Below are positions 44,301 through 54,779 of a stretch of DNA of 64,000 nt, one piece after another (the stretch's first letter is position 1; the number at the start of each line of letters is the position of its first letter). The DNA is from Ryuthela nishihirai (lineage: Eukaryota; Arthropoda; Arachnida; Araneae; Heptathelidae), in NCBI GenBank assembly GCA_038380435.1, contig JAWZYU010000025.1, positions 50,352,691-50,416,690 of the forward strand. The letters are read 5' to 3'. The position numbers were made by a program, and so were the translations under genes. A model generated the notes under the pieces. The model was not told the origin of the DNA and did not search any database. It was given only the letters and a program-made list of their open reading frames with translations.

Positions 44301-45100
44301 AAAAATTTAATTCTACCACTAGAAATTAAAATTTCTACCATAAACATATCGTGGACAGTGTTCGTTAAAGGTTTTTGCCTTTTGCAAACTTTTCTGCCAT
44401 TAGAGGGCACTATTTAAGCTAGTATTCCTAAAAGGAGAATCGCAATATTTAATCAATAATTATCAAATAAAAAAAATTCATTTATCTCTAATAATAAACT
44501 TTTATCTGTCTATAGACAGACAGAAAAGCAAAAAAAAGTAAGAACATGAGTTCATTGTTTTACGACAAGCTAAAAAAAACGAAAAAAAAAATAAAAAGTA
44601 TAATTAAAAAACCAATGAGTTTAAATAACTAAGCATTCTAATGTTAAGTATTTGTATATATATATTTATTTCACCTATTATAACTCCATTAATGTCAATA
44701 TTCAAATTGAAATGCTGTCAAGCAAATTCACAATTTAATTAAAGCATTAATATCGATCTAATCCAATCCACTAATCAATCAATACTAATTGGAAAAATCC
44801 AAAATTAAATTGTAATACTGCCGAACAAATTCGAAATTCAATTGAAATATTACTACAATAAATTATATTTATTATTTATATTTTATACTATGATTTTTTT
44901 AATCATTAACTCGGAACCACTTCATATACTTCATGTCTCGTGCTAGTGTTAACTCCAGCAAGCTTTGACAATTCAAAAGCACTTTCCTTGTATTTTAAAC
45001 TAAGAAAGATTATTATTGTTTTTACATTCATCAAAATATTCTTAATGTAAATGAAACAAAAAAACGCAGACAAGCATTTCTATACTTTAACTGAACGAAA
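44301..45100. other. AT-rich; short dispersed repeat at 44949-45018
   Basis: GCTTTGACAATTCAAAAGCA with following CTTTCCTTGTATTTTAAACT is matched by 47470-47515. No gene recognised. Confidence 0.5.
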
Positions 45101-46990
45101 ACGTGAAGATGACCAAGCCAAAAATTGATATTCAAATTCCCATTAATTTCTCCCTTCAAAAATCCGTCTCTGCCGGATGGAGCGTCGTCATTCAATGCGA
45201 CGTCACTTCCTTTGCAAAAAGAAATCCTCTTTCGATTGAAGGCATTAGCAAGGGTGTCTCTAATTTCCAACGTCGTCCCACGTTTTTCAGAAATGAAACC
45301 TTGCCCTGATTATCACGGGCCAGGGGCCGGCCTAAGCTCACCCCAGGCCCACGTTGCCCGACACTTTCCCTACACACTGCGTCCAATTTCACGGTGAGCG
45401 CTCGTCTTGGCCATTCCGGGGAGCCACCCAATTTCCCGCCAAGTCACTGGGCTGCTAGCGCCGGACGACAAAGACCAATTTTTCGCGGGCCTCGCGCCGT
45501 CAGCAATGAGGTCCCCGGGACCACGTCGTTAGACTGAGGAGGAGGTAAAGGAGGAGGAGGAGGAGAAGCAGTGTAGGAGGAGGTGGGGGGGAGCTCTATG
45601 TTCCTCTCCTCTTTCTGAGTGCGATGGTGTTCAATAGCGCGCGTTCCCTCGCACCAGGAGCAAGACGCCGTAAAATCGAAACTTGATTGGGGGGAAATTT
45701 TTCTAATTACAGCGACTGCCGGGAGAGGCGCTAGTGGCATGTAACAAACGACAGGGCCAAGTGTCTCTACCCTCCCTTCAATCTCCTTCCCCCCCCTCGC
45801 CCGTAACCTACAGCCTAGCTTCCCGCTGTCCTCCCCCTTTTCCTACACAGTTCGTTAGCAGAGTAGGAGGATGGTGAGAGAGTTGGGGGAGGGAGTGAGG
45901 GGGAGAATTCTATTGTGTCCACCAACAACGGTGTGACGCGTGAATCACGTGGTACGCTGCTAGCCAATCAGCCATCGGGCCACGGGAAATTGACGGAAAC
46001 AACCACAGCAACTCGACGTCCACACTGATTAGATGGGTCTGCCTGTTAATATCCTGACCAACCAAGCCTGCAAAGCACGAACTACATCCTCACAAATTGA
46101 TTTTTTTTTCTCCCGTAACCTCTCTCTTCATTCTCTCTGGTGATCGTACTCTCATTTCACAGACCTTACAGCCTGACTACTACATTGTGACTAGATTTAG
46201 TCTATTTTTAGATTTTTTTCCCCCTGCTCCCGGTGTTCCTTCACAGTGGCGCCAAGGAGTCCTTTTTGCTCGTACTCTCCATGTGCCTGCACGTGCGACT
46301 TGTCTATTTCATCAAGGCTTTCTCGCTCACTCGTTTCTGGATCTGAAGAGCGCTCCGAGCAACCATCTCCGTTTCACCCGGCGCACGAGCAGTACTTTTG
46401 TCTATTTCGTCTTCGTTAAGCCTCCGTCGCGAGGCAAGAAATAGCGCGTAATCTCGAGCCAATGGAGGGAAGTGTCCTGGGATGGCGGGAAATCTCCCGA
46501 AGACGACTGTCACTCACGTAGACAACCCCTTTTGCCCATAGCCTCTCCCCCAGGGAGCCACATGCAGGCCCGGAAATTGGCCGGAGACTTAATAGATGGC
46601 GCACCAGATAAGGCTGGAGCGGTCATCCTGCAGCAGATAGTAGCGATAAGAGTAAACTAAAGGGACTTTGGCCGGCTGCTGCGGACAGTCTGTCTTGATC
46701 ACTGGGAATTACTAGGACTTGGGGGAGGAGAGGACGGATGTGAGAGGCAGGGGAAATGGATGCGTCTCTTCTCCGAAATGAGATGTGATGCTGAGGTGGG
46801 GGGGGGGGGGGAGGACGTCGCAAAAATTGATAGGCGAGATGTGATTCTTGGTCATAATGAAAGCATGGTCGAATGCGCAATACGTCCGCTATTCGAAAGA
46901 GACAGAGTAATGTCACTTCAAGTTGCTGTACAAATACTACTTAGTTTCCATGGAAATGGCTTGCGCAACAGTCAATACGCGAGATCTGTA
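45101..46990. other. GC/CpG-rich island of about 1.9 kb
   Basis: Base composition shifts to GC- and CpG-rich, with purine tracts (GGAGGAGGAGGAGGAG near 45548), CCAATCA at 45964, CACGTG-like sites and a G14-15 run near 46798-46812. Many overlapping ORFs in both strands carry no motif I recognise. The pattern suits a promoter or 5' untranslated region of a nearby gene outside the recognisable sequence. Alternatives are a conserved non-coding element or an unrecognised exon. Confidence 0.45.
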
Positions 46991-47280
46991 GCCGAATTCA
47001 TTAATGCACTTGCTTAAAAGAGCAATGGTATTTGAATCAACAGTGGAAGCTCTCGTAATTGCAGTGCGACCTTTGAAGACAGGTTAAAAGTGACCACAAT
47101 TAAGTCTATACAAGACAAGTAGAAAAAGTGGTCATAACCTTAATCGCACAATTTAAATTTAATAATTCCTTTTTTTCGATTGAGAAATAAATAAGCTCTC
47201 TCAGCAGGCCTTTTATCCTCTGAATTATAATTTAATATGTTCAGTTTATTAATAACTTTATCACAAGAAAATTCCAAATT

Positions 47281-47568
47281 AATCATATCCTGTTCACGTT
47301 AAAGACGTTAAATAACACGCTGGATGGCCTTGATGGGAGGTTACTCTCTCTCTCCTAACAGTTGCCCAGTGGGTCCCCTGCCCAAACTTCTTTGAGTCCT
47401 CGGGGTGCTTGTGACCTGGCCATTTAGTCCATTGTTAATTTTTCTATTCCCTAGTTTTAACTCAAGAAAACTTTGACAATTCAAAAACACTTTTCTTGAA
47501 CTTTAAACTAAAAAAGGATTCTGTAAATGCCCACTCTGTGCAAAAAAGTGCTGCTCAGAGGTAATAAA
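47281..47568 (+). mobile_element. old SINE-A fragment with a 90-bp insertion
   Basis: 47281-47438 follows the SINE-A 3' half (GTTAAATAACACGCTGGATGG, GTGACCTGGCCATTTAG) and 47529-47568 ends it (GTGCAAAAAAGTGCTGCTC). The 90 bp between them match the short dispersed repeat at 44949-45018 in part. Confidence 0.72.
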
Positions 47569-47614
47569 AAAAACTTCAAACTTACGGTCTAATTTTTAGG
47601 AGTTCTCCTGACTT

Positions 47615-47968
47615 TTTGGGGGGATGAGGTAGCTCAGTCGATGGCTCGCCAGGCTCGTAATCTGCAGTTGCCAGGTTCGAGTCCCGTCTGGGCCAGCATT
47701 GAGAATTATTTCCGTAAAATACTGATAGATTTGGAAAGGCCACCTTCCGTCGTATGGGATGTTAAGCCGTGGCGCAGTGTGCAGGAAGCCATACTCTGTG
47801 CACATTAAAAAGTACGCTGGATGACCTTAACACGATACTACTATCTGTCTCCCAGCATCTTTCCAGTGGGCCCCCAACCACCTGACCTGAGCCCTCGAGG
47901 TCCTTTTGACTTGGCCATCTAGCCCATTGTGTGCAAAAAAGTGCCTTTCAGAGGTAAAACAACTCAGA
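47615..47968 (+). mobile_element. SINE-A, old
   Basis: A box GTAGCTCAGTCGATGG, B box GGTTCGAGTCCC, partly deleted centre, tail AAAACAACTCAGAC. Many substitutions. Confidence 0.88.
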
Positions 47969-48162
47969 CACTTTTGGGTTTTCCCAATTATCACACGTAT
48001 TTATTATCAAAAGCATTGGGACACGTTCATATTATGTGAACGTAAGAATCACTTTAGAAATTTCCTTACCTTTGAAAACAGATTTAACTGACCTATTGGT
48101 TAGGCAGACAGAGTACTAGTCCAACAGACAAAATTTGTACTTTGTGTTAGCTGTAACTCTGA
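47969..48162. other. AT-rich spacer
   Basis: No feature recognised. Confidence 0.5.
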
Positions 48163-48169
48163 CAGCAGT

Positions 48170-48448
48170 TGGGTTGTTTTGTCTCTGAGCGGCACTTTTT
48201 TGCACACCATGGGCTAAATGGCCATGTCACAAGGACCCCGAAGACTCAGAGAAGGTTGGGAGAGGGGACCCACTGGAACAGCTGTTGGGAGACAGATGGT
48301 AGCCTCCCATCAAGGCCATCCAGCGTTTCTTTAACGTGCACAGGGTATGGCTCTCCCGCACACGGCGCCACGGCTTAACGTCCCATCCGACGGACGGCGG
48401 CCTTATCCAAGCCCATTGGTGTCCCCTACTGACCGTGGGCAGGGCGGA
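48170..48448 (-). mobile_element. SINE-A, truncated half of a dimer
   Basis: Tail and centre to GTGGGCAGGGCGG. The tRNA head is missing. It shares private changes with the next copy (GAAGACTCAGAG, TTGGGAGAGGGG, CAGCGTTTCTTT with a 2-bp deletion). Confidence 0.93.
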
Positions 48449-48490
48449 ATGTTGATAGTGATGATGGTGATAATGATTATATTGAAAGTA
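48449..48490. repeat. GATGATGGTGATAATGAT linker between dimer halves
   Basis: Microsatellite-like GAT/GTGAT repeats joining the two SINE-A copies. Confidence 0.7.
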
Positions 48491-48880
48491 GGGTTGGGTT
48501 GTTTTACCTCTGAGCGGCACTTTTTTGCACACCATGGTCTAAATGGCCAGGTCACAAGGACCCTGAAGACTCAGAGAAGATTGGGAGAGGGGACCCACTG
48601 GAACAGCTGTTGGGAGACAGATGGTAACCTCCCATCAAGGCCATCCAGCGTTTCTTTAACGTGCACAGGGTATGGCTCTCCCGCACACGGGCCACGGCTT
48701 AACGTCCCATCCGACGGACGGCGGCCTTTTCAAGCCCATCGGTGTCCCCTACTGACCGTGGGCAGGGCGGGGAGTTTTGCGGAGATAAATCTCAACGCTG
48801 ACCCAGCTTGGACTCGAACCTGAGAACTGCAGATTACGAGCCTGGCGCGCTACCGACTGAGCCACCCCCGCCCCCACTGG
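48491..48880 (-). mobile_element. SINE-A, full-length half of a dimer
   Basis: Complete to CACCCCCGCCCCC. CAGCAGT at 48163-48169 and 48882-48888 flanks the pair rather than either single copy. Confidence 0.94.
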
Positions 48881-49242
48881 TCAGCAGTGACTTCGCTATT
48901 AATAGACCATGCCCTTGTATGAGAGGTCTGTAAAAGTTAGGAGTAGTTTCTCTGTCTCTTATATGCTGCAAATGAAAAAAAAATTAAAAAAATTAAGCCA
49001 TTTACGGAAAACGTTCTCTGATAGAAAAAAACTGAAAATCTCCCTCAAATCATCCACAACTCGATTTTTCGCAATATTCGTTTTTATTTAATGAGATAAT
49101 TACGAAATCTGTAACATTTAAAGCAGTATACTGATCATTAACATTTTCCTCAAAAGTTAATTAAAATGCAGATAAATAACGATTGTAAGAAATCGTTTAC
49201 CAAAATAAAGTTTTTTTTTTTTTCTTATTCAGTAGTAAATTT
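48881..49242. other. AT-rich spacer
   Basis: No feature beyond a T13 tract near 49211. Confidence 0.5.
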
Positions 49243-49309
49243 GCTGGTGTAATAGTCATCACTCCGGGCATCTTATTGGGAGACGTGGGTTCGAATCCCA
49301 CTTACGGCT
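49243..49309 (+). tRNA. tRNA-like gene or pseudogene with pol III signals
   Basis: A box TGGTGTAATAGT fits the pol III consensus at nearly all positions. B box GGTTCGAATCC is perfect, in a 5-bp T-arm (GTGGG/CCCAC). T7 at 49317-49323 can end transcription. The D-arm region resembles tRNA-Gln or similar. The acceptor stem has only about four good pairs and the anticodon arm is irregular, so a decayed tRNA or solitary SINE head is more likely than a working tRNA. Confidence 0.45.
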
Positions 49310-49667
49310 AAGCAAATTTTTTTCAGTTAAATATTCCATGATTAATTTTATAAGCTTGTATAACGATTATTTCTTGCTTAGTCAATTTCGAAGCATCATC
49401 TTTTATAAAACGTTCCAACTCCACTGATTCTTTAAATGTCAAAACGAATATTGCTGGAAATCGAACTTTAGAGAGGTTTGAATGAGACATCAATTTACCT
49501 CCAATGATAGTTTTCTGAATTGTTTCCCACGCGAAGATACTTAAATCATTTGTCGAACAATGCGTTGAATACCACGAGTTTATTACTAAAGATGGTTTCT
49601 TTGCAATCACAGCATTAGTGCTGCGAAGCCACTTTAAGGTTTATTATGGGTCGAAACAGCTATATTT
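49310..49667. other. AT-rich; unexplained minus-strand ORF
   Basis: A 95-codon minus-strand ORF (49323-49610) has an ordinary, low-repeat amino-acid composition and is not SINE-derived. I recognise no family. No splice or start context is evident. Confidence 0.25.
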
Positions 49668-49862
49668 CTTACCCTCTTGGCTACTGATCTAAGGGACCTG
49701 GGTTCGAGCCCCGGATTTAGGCATGGATGTGTGTGTCGTTTTTCTGCTGAGGTCCTGCCATCCTCACAGACCTTCTACTATGGCATATAAACTGACAGCC
49801 TCCTGTCAGACCTATGTGGCAAGCAGCTGCTTGAGGGGGTATTTATTTTTTTTTATTATTTA
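49668..49862 (+). mobile_element. SINE-B, 5'-truncated
   Basis: Starts within the head at CCTCTTGGCTACTGATC, so the A box is lost. B box GGGTTCGAGCCCC, body and ATTTATTTTTTTTTATT tail are kept. Confidence 0.92.
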
Positions 49863-50009
49863 AGTCAAGGCATCCCTAACAGAGGTTCGCGAAACGCTCT
49901 TGTCCCCACTAGTTAGACCTACACTTAGTTTAGTCTAATTGGTAAAACAATAAACTGGCTAACAGTAAAGTGAACTAAACTGGCAACTAAACTACAACTA
50001 AACTAGTGA

Positions 50010-50480
50010 CAGTAAAGTGAATGGAATTTGAATTTTAGGTTGAATGGAGAATAGATAATCAAATATTTTTGGTCGTAAGTAGAATGAATATTTGAATTTT
50101 AAGTTGCAAAGAGAATAGATATTTGAATCTGAGTTACAATGAGTCTGGGTCTTTGAAATTGGATTGCCGTAAGAAGGGGCATCTGAATTTTGGGCCAGGA
50201 TAAAATAGATATTTGAATTTTGGATTGCAAGAATGGATATTTGAATTTTGGTTTGCAAGAAGAATGAATATTTGAATTTTTGGTCGCAAGGAGAATGGAT
50301 ATTTGAATTTTGGATCGCAAGACAATAGGCTACTTGAATTTTGAGTCGCAGGATATAGGCTTTAAATTTTGAGTTTCAATTGGAATAAGTATTTGCATAT
50401 TGAATCACAAATAATTGGTATTTGTTTTTGGAATCGCAGGGAGAATGAGTATTTGACATTTGAGTCACAAGGAAACTGGA
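50010..50480. repeat. minisatellite of about 31 bp, about 15 units
   Basis: Units resemble GAATGGATATTTGAATTTTG then GNTCGCAAGGA. TTTGAAT words recur at 50240, 50271 and 50302, giving the period. Diverged at both edges. Confidence 0.88.
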
Positions 50481-50752
50481 TAGCTAAACCTTGCGTCGCG
50501 AGCAAAAGAGATTGGAAAACACGGGTCTAAGTCGTTGTTTTCAAACTTACTTAGTGGGCGAAATCTCATTAGGTATGGGTCAAAAAATCCAATAATATCC
50601 CCTGCAAAGCTTTTTATCGAAAAACAAAATATTTCATAAAATATTAGTGATGTAGCATAAGTGGCAATTGGGAGACTATGAGACTGCGCAGTGGATACTT
50701 AAGAGACATTTCTCATGAGTCATAGCTAACCACCTAACTATCTCCTGTGAAG
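50481..50752. other. no recognisable feature
   Basis: Non-repetitive sequence. Its last bases include the left TSD of the next SINE-A (TCCTGTGAAG, 50743-50752). Confidence 0.5.
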
Positions 50753-51141
50753 CAGTGGGGCGGGGGTGGCTCAGTCGGTAGCGCGCCAGGCTCGTGTACT
50801 ATAGTTCCCAGGTTCGAGTCCCAGTTGGGTCAGCGTTGAGATTTATCTCCGCAAAATTTCCCCGTCCTGCCCACGGTCAGTAGGGGACACCGATGGGCTT
50901 GAAAAGGCCGCCGTCCGTCGGATGGGACGTTAAGCCGTGGCCCCGTGTGCGGGAGAGCCATACCCTGTGCACGTTAAAGAACACGCTGGATGGCCTTGAC
51001 GGGAGGCTACCATCTGTCTCCCAACAGCTGTTCCAGTGGGTCCCCTCCCCCAACCCTTCTCTGAGCCTTCGGGGTCCTTGTGGCCTGGCCATTTAGCCCA
51101 TGGTGTGCAAAAAAGTGCCGCTCAGAGGTAAAACAATCCAA
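50753..51141 (+). mobile_element. SINE-A with 10-bp TSD
   Basis: Full length. TSD TCCTGTGAAG at 50743-50752 and 51142-51151. Tail AAAACAATCCAATCC. Confidence 0.95.
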
Positions 51142-51151
51142 TCCTGTGAAG

Positions 51152-51462
51152 GAGTCGAGGCTTCAACTGTTCAGTCTCATAGTCACCCGGATTTTCTGCT
51201 CCCGCTACGCCCAGTAACGTAAGTCACGTATGATTGAACTCTTAGTATTCTACACTCAGTCTAATTACAATGAACGTAGAGATATAATTGAATTTTGCAA
51301 CTATGCTTACATTTCGTTGAGATCTATATTCCTTCCATTAGAAGTAAATCATTGTCAATGCCACCGATATAAAGAAGCAAAATCATGCAACTACAACAGT
51401 GTCTAAATCGATATCCACCTACTCAATTTATGCGCATAAAATTGCACTTATATATGCGTTGT
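51152..51462. other. no recognisable feature
   Basis: AT-rich, non-repetitive. Confidence 0.5.
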
Positions 51463-51853
51463 TGTTTGGGTTGTTTTACCTATGAGCGGCACTTTTTTGC
51501 ACACCATGGGCTAAATGGCCAGGTCACATGGACCCCGAAGGCTCAGAGAAGGTTGGGGGAAGGGACTCACTGAAACAGCTGTATGGAAGACAGATGGTAG
51601 CCTCCCGTCAAGGCCATCCATCGTGTTCTTTAACGTGCACAGGGTATGGCTCTCCCGCACACGGGGCCACGGCTTAACGTCCCATCCGACGGCGGCGGCC
51701 TTATCCAAGCACATTGGTGTCCCCTACTGACCGTGGGCAGGGCGGGGAATTTTTGCGGAAATAAATCTCAACGCTGACCCAGCTGGGACTCGAACCTGGG
51801 AACTATAGATTACGAGCCTGGCGCGCTACCGACTGAGCCACCCCCTCCCCTTA
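51463..51853 (-). mobile_element. SINE-A, full length
   Basis: Tail TTTGGGTTGTTTTACC to head ending CCACCCCCTCCCC. No clear TSD. Confidence 0.94.
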
Positions 51854-51952
51854 ATGCTCTTAGTAACCCAAAAGTATCAAAGCTCATACAGGTTACCATA
51901 CAAGATATTTAAGATCATAATTTCGCCAATATCGATATTCAACATTACATAG

Positions 51953-52311
51953 GGGCGGGGGTGGCTCAGTCTGTAGCGCGCCAGGCTCGTAATCTGTAGT
52001 TCCCAGGTTCGAGTCCCAGCTGGGTCAGCGTTGAGATTTATCTCCGCAAAATTCCCCGCCCTGCCCACGGTCAGTAGGGGACACCGATGGGCTTGGAAAG
52101 GCCGCCGTCCGTCGGATGGGAAATTATACCCTGTGCACGTTAAAGAACACGCTGGATGGCCTTGACGGGAGGCTACCATCTGTCTCCCAACAGCTGTTCC
52201 AGTGGGTCCCCTCCCCCAACCTTCTCTGAGCCTTCGGGGCCCATGTGACCTGGCCATTTAGCCCATGGTGTGCAAAAATGTGCCGCTCAGAGGTAAAACA
52301 ACCCAACCAAA
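51953..52311 (+). mobile_element. SINE-A, internally deleted
   Basis: Lacks about 30 bp between GGATGGGA and TACCCTGTGCACG, removing the CCGTGGCCCCGTGTG segment. Otherwise near consensus. Confidence 0.94.
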
Positions 52312-52496
52312 TCGTGGTGTGATTCAAAATCCTATTTCGAAAATAAAAGTTTTGTATTTATTTCCACACATTTTCTCTGCCATTAATCATTGTTGGTTGA
52401 TTTACTGATTGATAGCTTTTTGGTATGTACCCAATAAATTACAGATATTTAAGCTGTGTAACCCGAAAGAAATTCATATTAGTATTACAGGTGGTA

Positions 52497-53697
52497 CAGT
52501 CGCTCAAAAAAGTATCCGAACACTATGGTTGATTACAGAATTCAGAAAAAATATCTGGCATTGATTTTTTTAGAAATTAGTGATCTGGCAACCTTCGTGT
52601 CACGTGATTACAGAATTCAGGAAAAATATCTGGAGCGTGTACAGCAACTGTAAACGCTCCAGTTACCGTTCACAGCAAACTGGAGCGTGTGCAGTTACTG
52701 CACACGCTCCAGTTTGCTGTGAACGGTAACTGCACACGCTCAATATTTCCGTGAGTGAGCCCACATGATCTAGTATCAAAATAATATGACCACCTACAGT
52801 CGCTCAAAAAAGTATCCGAACACTATGGTTGATTACAGAATTCAGAAAAAATATCTGGCAAAGACTTTGTTTTAGAAATTAGTGATCTGGCAACCTTCGT
52901 GTCACGTGATTACAGAATTCAGGAAAAATATCTGGAGCGTGTACAGCAACTGTAAACGCTCCAGTTACCGTTCACAGCAAACTGGAGCGTGTGCAGTTAC
53001 TGCACACGCTCCAGTTTGCTGTGAACGGTAACTGCACATGCTCAATATTCCGTGAGTGAGCCCACACGATGTAGTATCAAAATAATATGACCACCTACAG
53101 TCGCTCAAAAAAGTATCCGAACACTACGGTTGACTACAGAATTCAGAAAAAATATCTGGCAAAGACTTTGTTTTAGAAATTAGTGATCTGGCAACCTTCG
53201 TGTCACGTGATTACAGAATTCAGGAAAAATATCTGGAGCGTGTACAGCAACTGTAAACGCTCCAGTTACCGTTCACAGCAAACTGGAGCGTGTGCAGTTA
53301 CTGCACACGCTCCAGTTTGCTGTGAACGGTAACTGCACATGCTCAATATTCCGTGAGTGAGCCCACACGATGTAGTATCAAAATAATATGACCACCTACA
53401 GTCGCTCAAAAAAGTATCCGAACACTACGGTTGACTACAGAATTCAGAAATAATATCTGGCAATGATTCTTTTTAGAAATTAGTGATCTGGCAACTTTCG
53501 TGTCACGTGATTACAGAATTCAGGAAAAATATCTGGAGCGTGTACAGCAACTGTACACGCTCCAGTTACCGTTCACAGCAAACTGGAGCGTGTGCAGTTA
53601 CTGCACACGCTCCAGTTTGCTGTGAAAGGTAACTGCACACGCTCAGTATTTCCGTGAGTGAGCCCACACGATCTAGTATCAAAATAATATCACCACC
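52497..53697 (+). repeat. four-unit tandem array of composite MITE-C
   Basis: Units start at 52497, 52797, 53098 and 53399 and are joined by TA (GACCACC-TA-CAGTCGC). Each has the MITE-A left arm up to CACGTG, a 13-bp hairpin GGAGCGTGTACAG/CTGTANACGCTCC, then a 35-bp-stem hairpin with loop TTA (unit 1: 52660-52694 and 52698-52732). Each ends GTATCAAAATAATATGACC. TA flanks the whole array (52495-52496, 53698-53699). No coding capacity. Confidence 0.95.
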
Positions 53698-53699
53698 TA

Positions 53700-53998
53700 C
53701 GTACACGGAAATATTTAATATTTGCATTACAGGTGGTGCATTGAAAAATTAAGTGTAAACTAAGGTAAAACACAAGAAAAAATTAGTTGAAAAACGTTTT
53801 GTGTCGATAACAATGGCGAATATAGAACAGACATATTAACGTTGCACTTCTGAATAAATATGCATATTATCTCCCTATGTATAGTAATTTAAAAGTCTAA
53901 AACGAGTGCATATCTATATAAAAGTTATTATTTTGGTACAAAGAAAATAAACAAATATGATTTCCTGCTACCTAATGTATATATATATATACCCGATT
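53700..53998. other. AT-rich spacer
   Basis: Starts with a CATTACAGGTGGT word that also lies just left of the MITE array (52483-52495 region). A TA microsatellite is at about 53978-53990. Confidence 0.5.
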
Positions 53999-54010
53999 CC
54001 TAATTCAGTT

Positions 54011-54403
54011 GGGGCGGGGGTGGCTCAGTCGGTAGCGCGCCAAGGTCGTAATCTGTAGTTCCTAGGTTCGAGCCCCAGCTGGGTCAGCGTTGAGATTTAT
54101 CTCCGCAAAATTCTCCGCCCTGCCCTCGATCAGTAGGGGACACCGATGGGCTTGGAAAGGCCGCCGTCCGTCGGATGGGACGTTCAGCCGTGGCCTCGTG
54201 TGTGGGAGAGCAATACCCTGTGCACGTTAAAGAACACGCTGGATGGCCTTGACGGGAGGCTACCATCTGTCTCCCAACAGCTGTTCCAGTGGGTCCCCTC
54301 CCCCAACCTTCTCTGAGCCTTCGGGGTCCATGTAACCTGGCTATTTAGCCCAAGGTGTGCAAAAAAGTGCCGCTCAGAGGTAAAACAACCCAAACAACCC
54401 AAC
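54011..54403 (+). mobile_element. SINE-A with 12-bp TSD and extended tail
   Basis: TSD CCTAATTCAGTT at 53999-54010 and 54404-54415. The tail is lengthened to CAACCCAAACAACCCAACC, showing slippage in the AACCC-type repeat. Confidence 0.96.
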
Positions 54404-54570
54404 CCTAATTCAGTTCATTATTCGAATCTTTTTCTACTTTATATTTTATGTTTATGAGCATCATTTTGAAGTGATAATGATTAGCAGTAGAAAGATATTC
54501 TGGATCATAGAAGATGGTGCAGTACGGAAAAGGTTGGAATAACTCAGCGCTATCATTTAAATCATTGGTA

Positions 54571-54716
54571 TATTGCATGGATGTGTGTGTCGTTTTTCTG
54601 CTGAGGTCCTGCCATCCTCTAAAATCTTCTACTATGGCATATAAATTGACAGGCTCCTGTCAGACCTCTGTGGCAAGCAGCTGCTTGAGGGGGTATTTAT
54701 TTTTATTTATTTATTT
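54571..54716 (+). mobile_element. SINE-B, 5'-truncated
   Basis: Starts at TATTGCATGGATGTGTG, after the tRNA head. Body and ATTT-repeat tail are intact. Confidence 0.92.
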
Positions 54717-54779
54717 ATATTTACATTCTTGTATTTACCAAATCGTTTGATTGGTGTGAGGGAGAGAGTTTTTACTCTA

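Noticed and set aside
52497..53697. Array of attachment or integron-like sites
   Set aside because: Ends match MITE-A and TA target duplications. No recombinase gene is nearby and units share identical cores.
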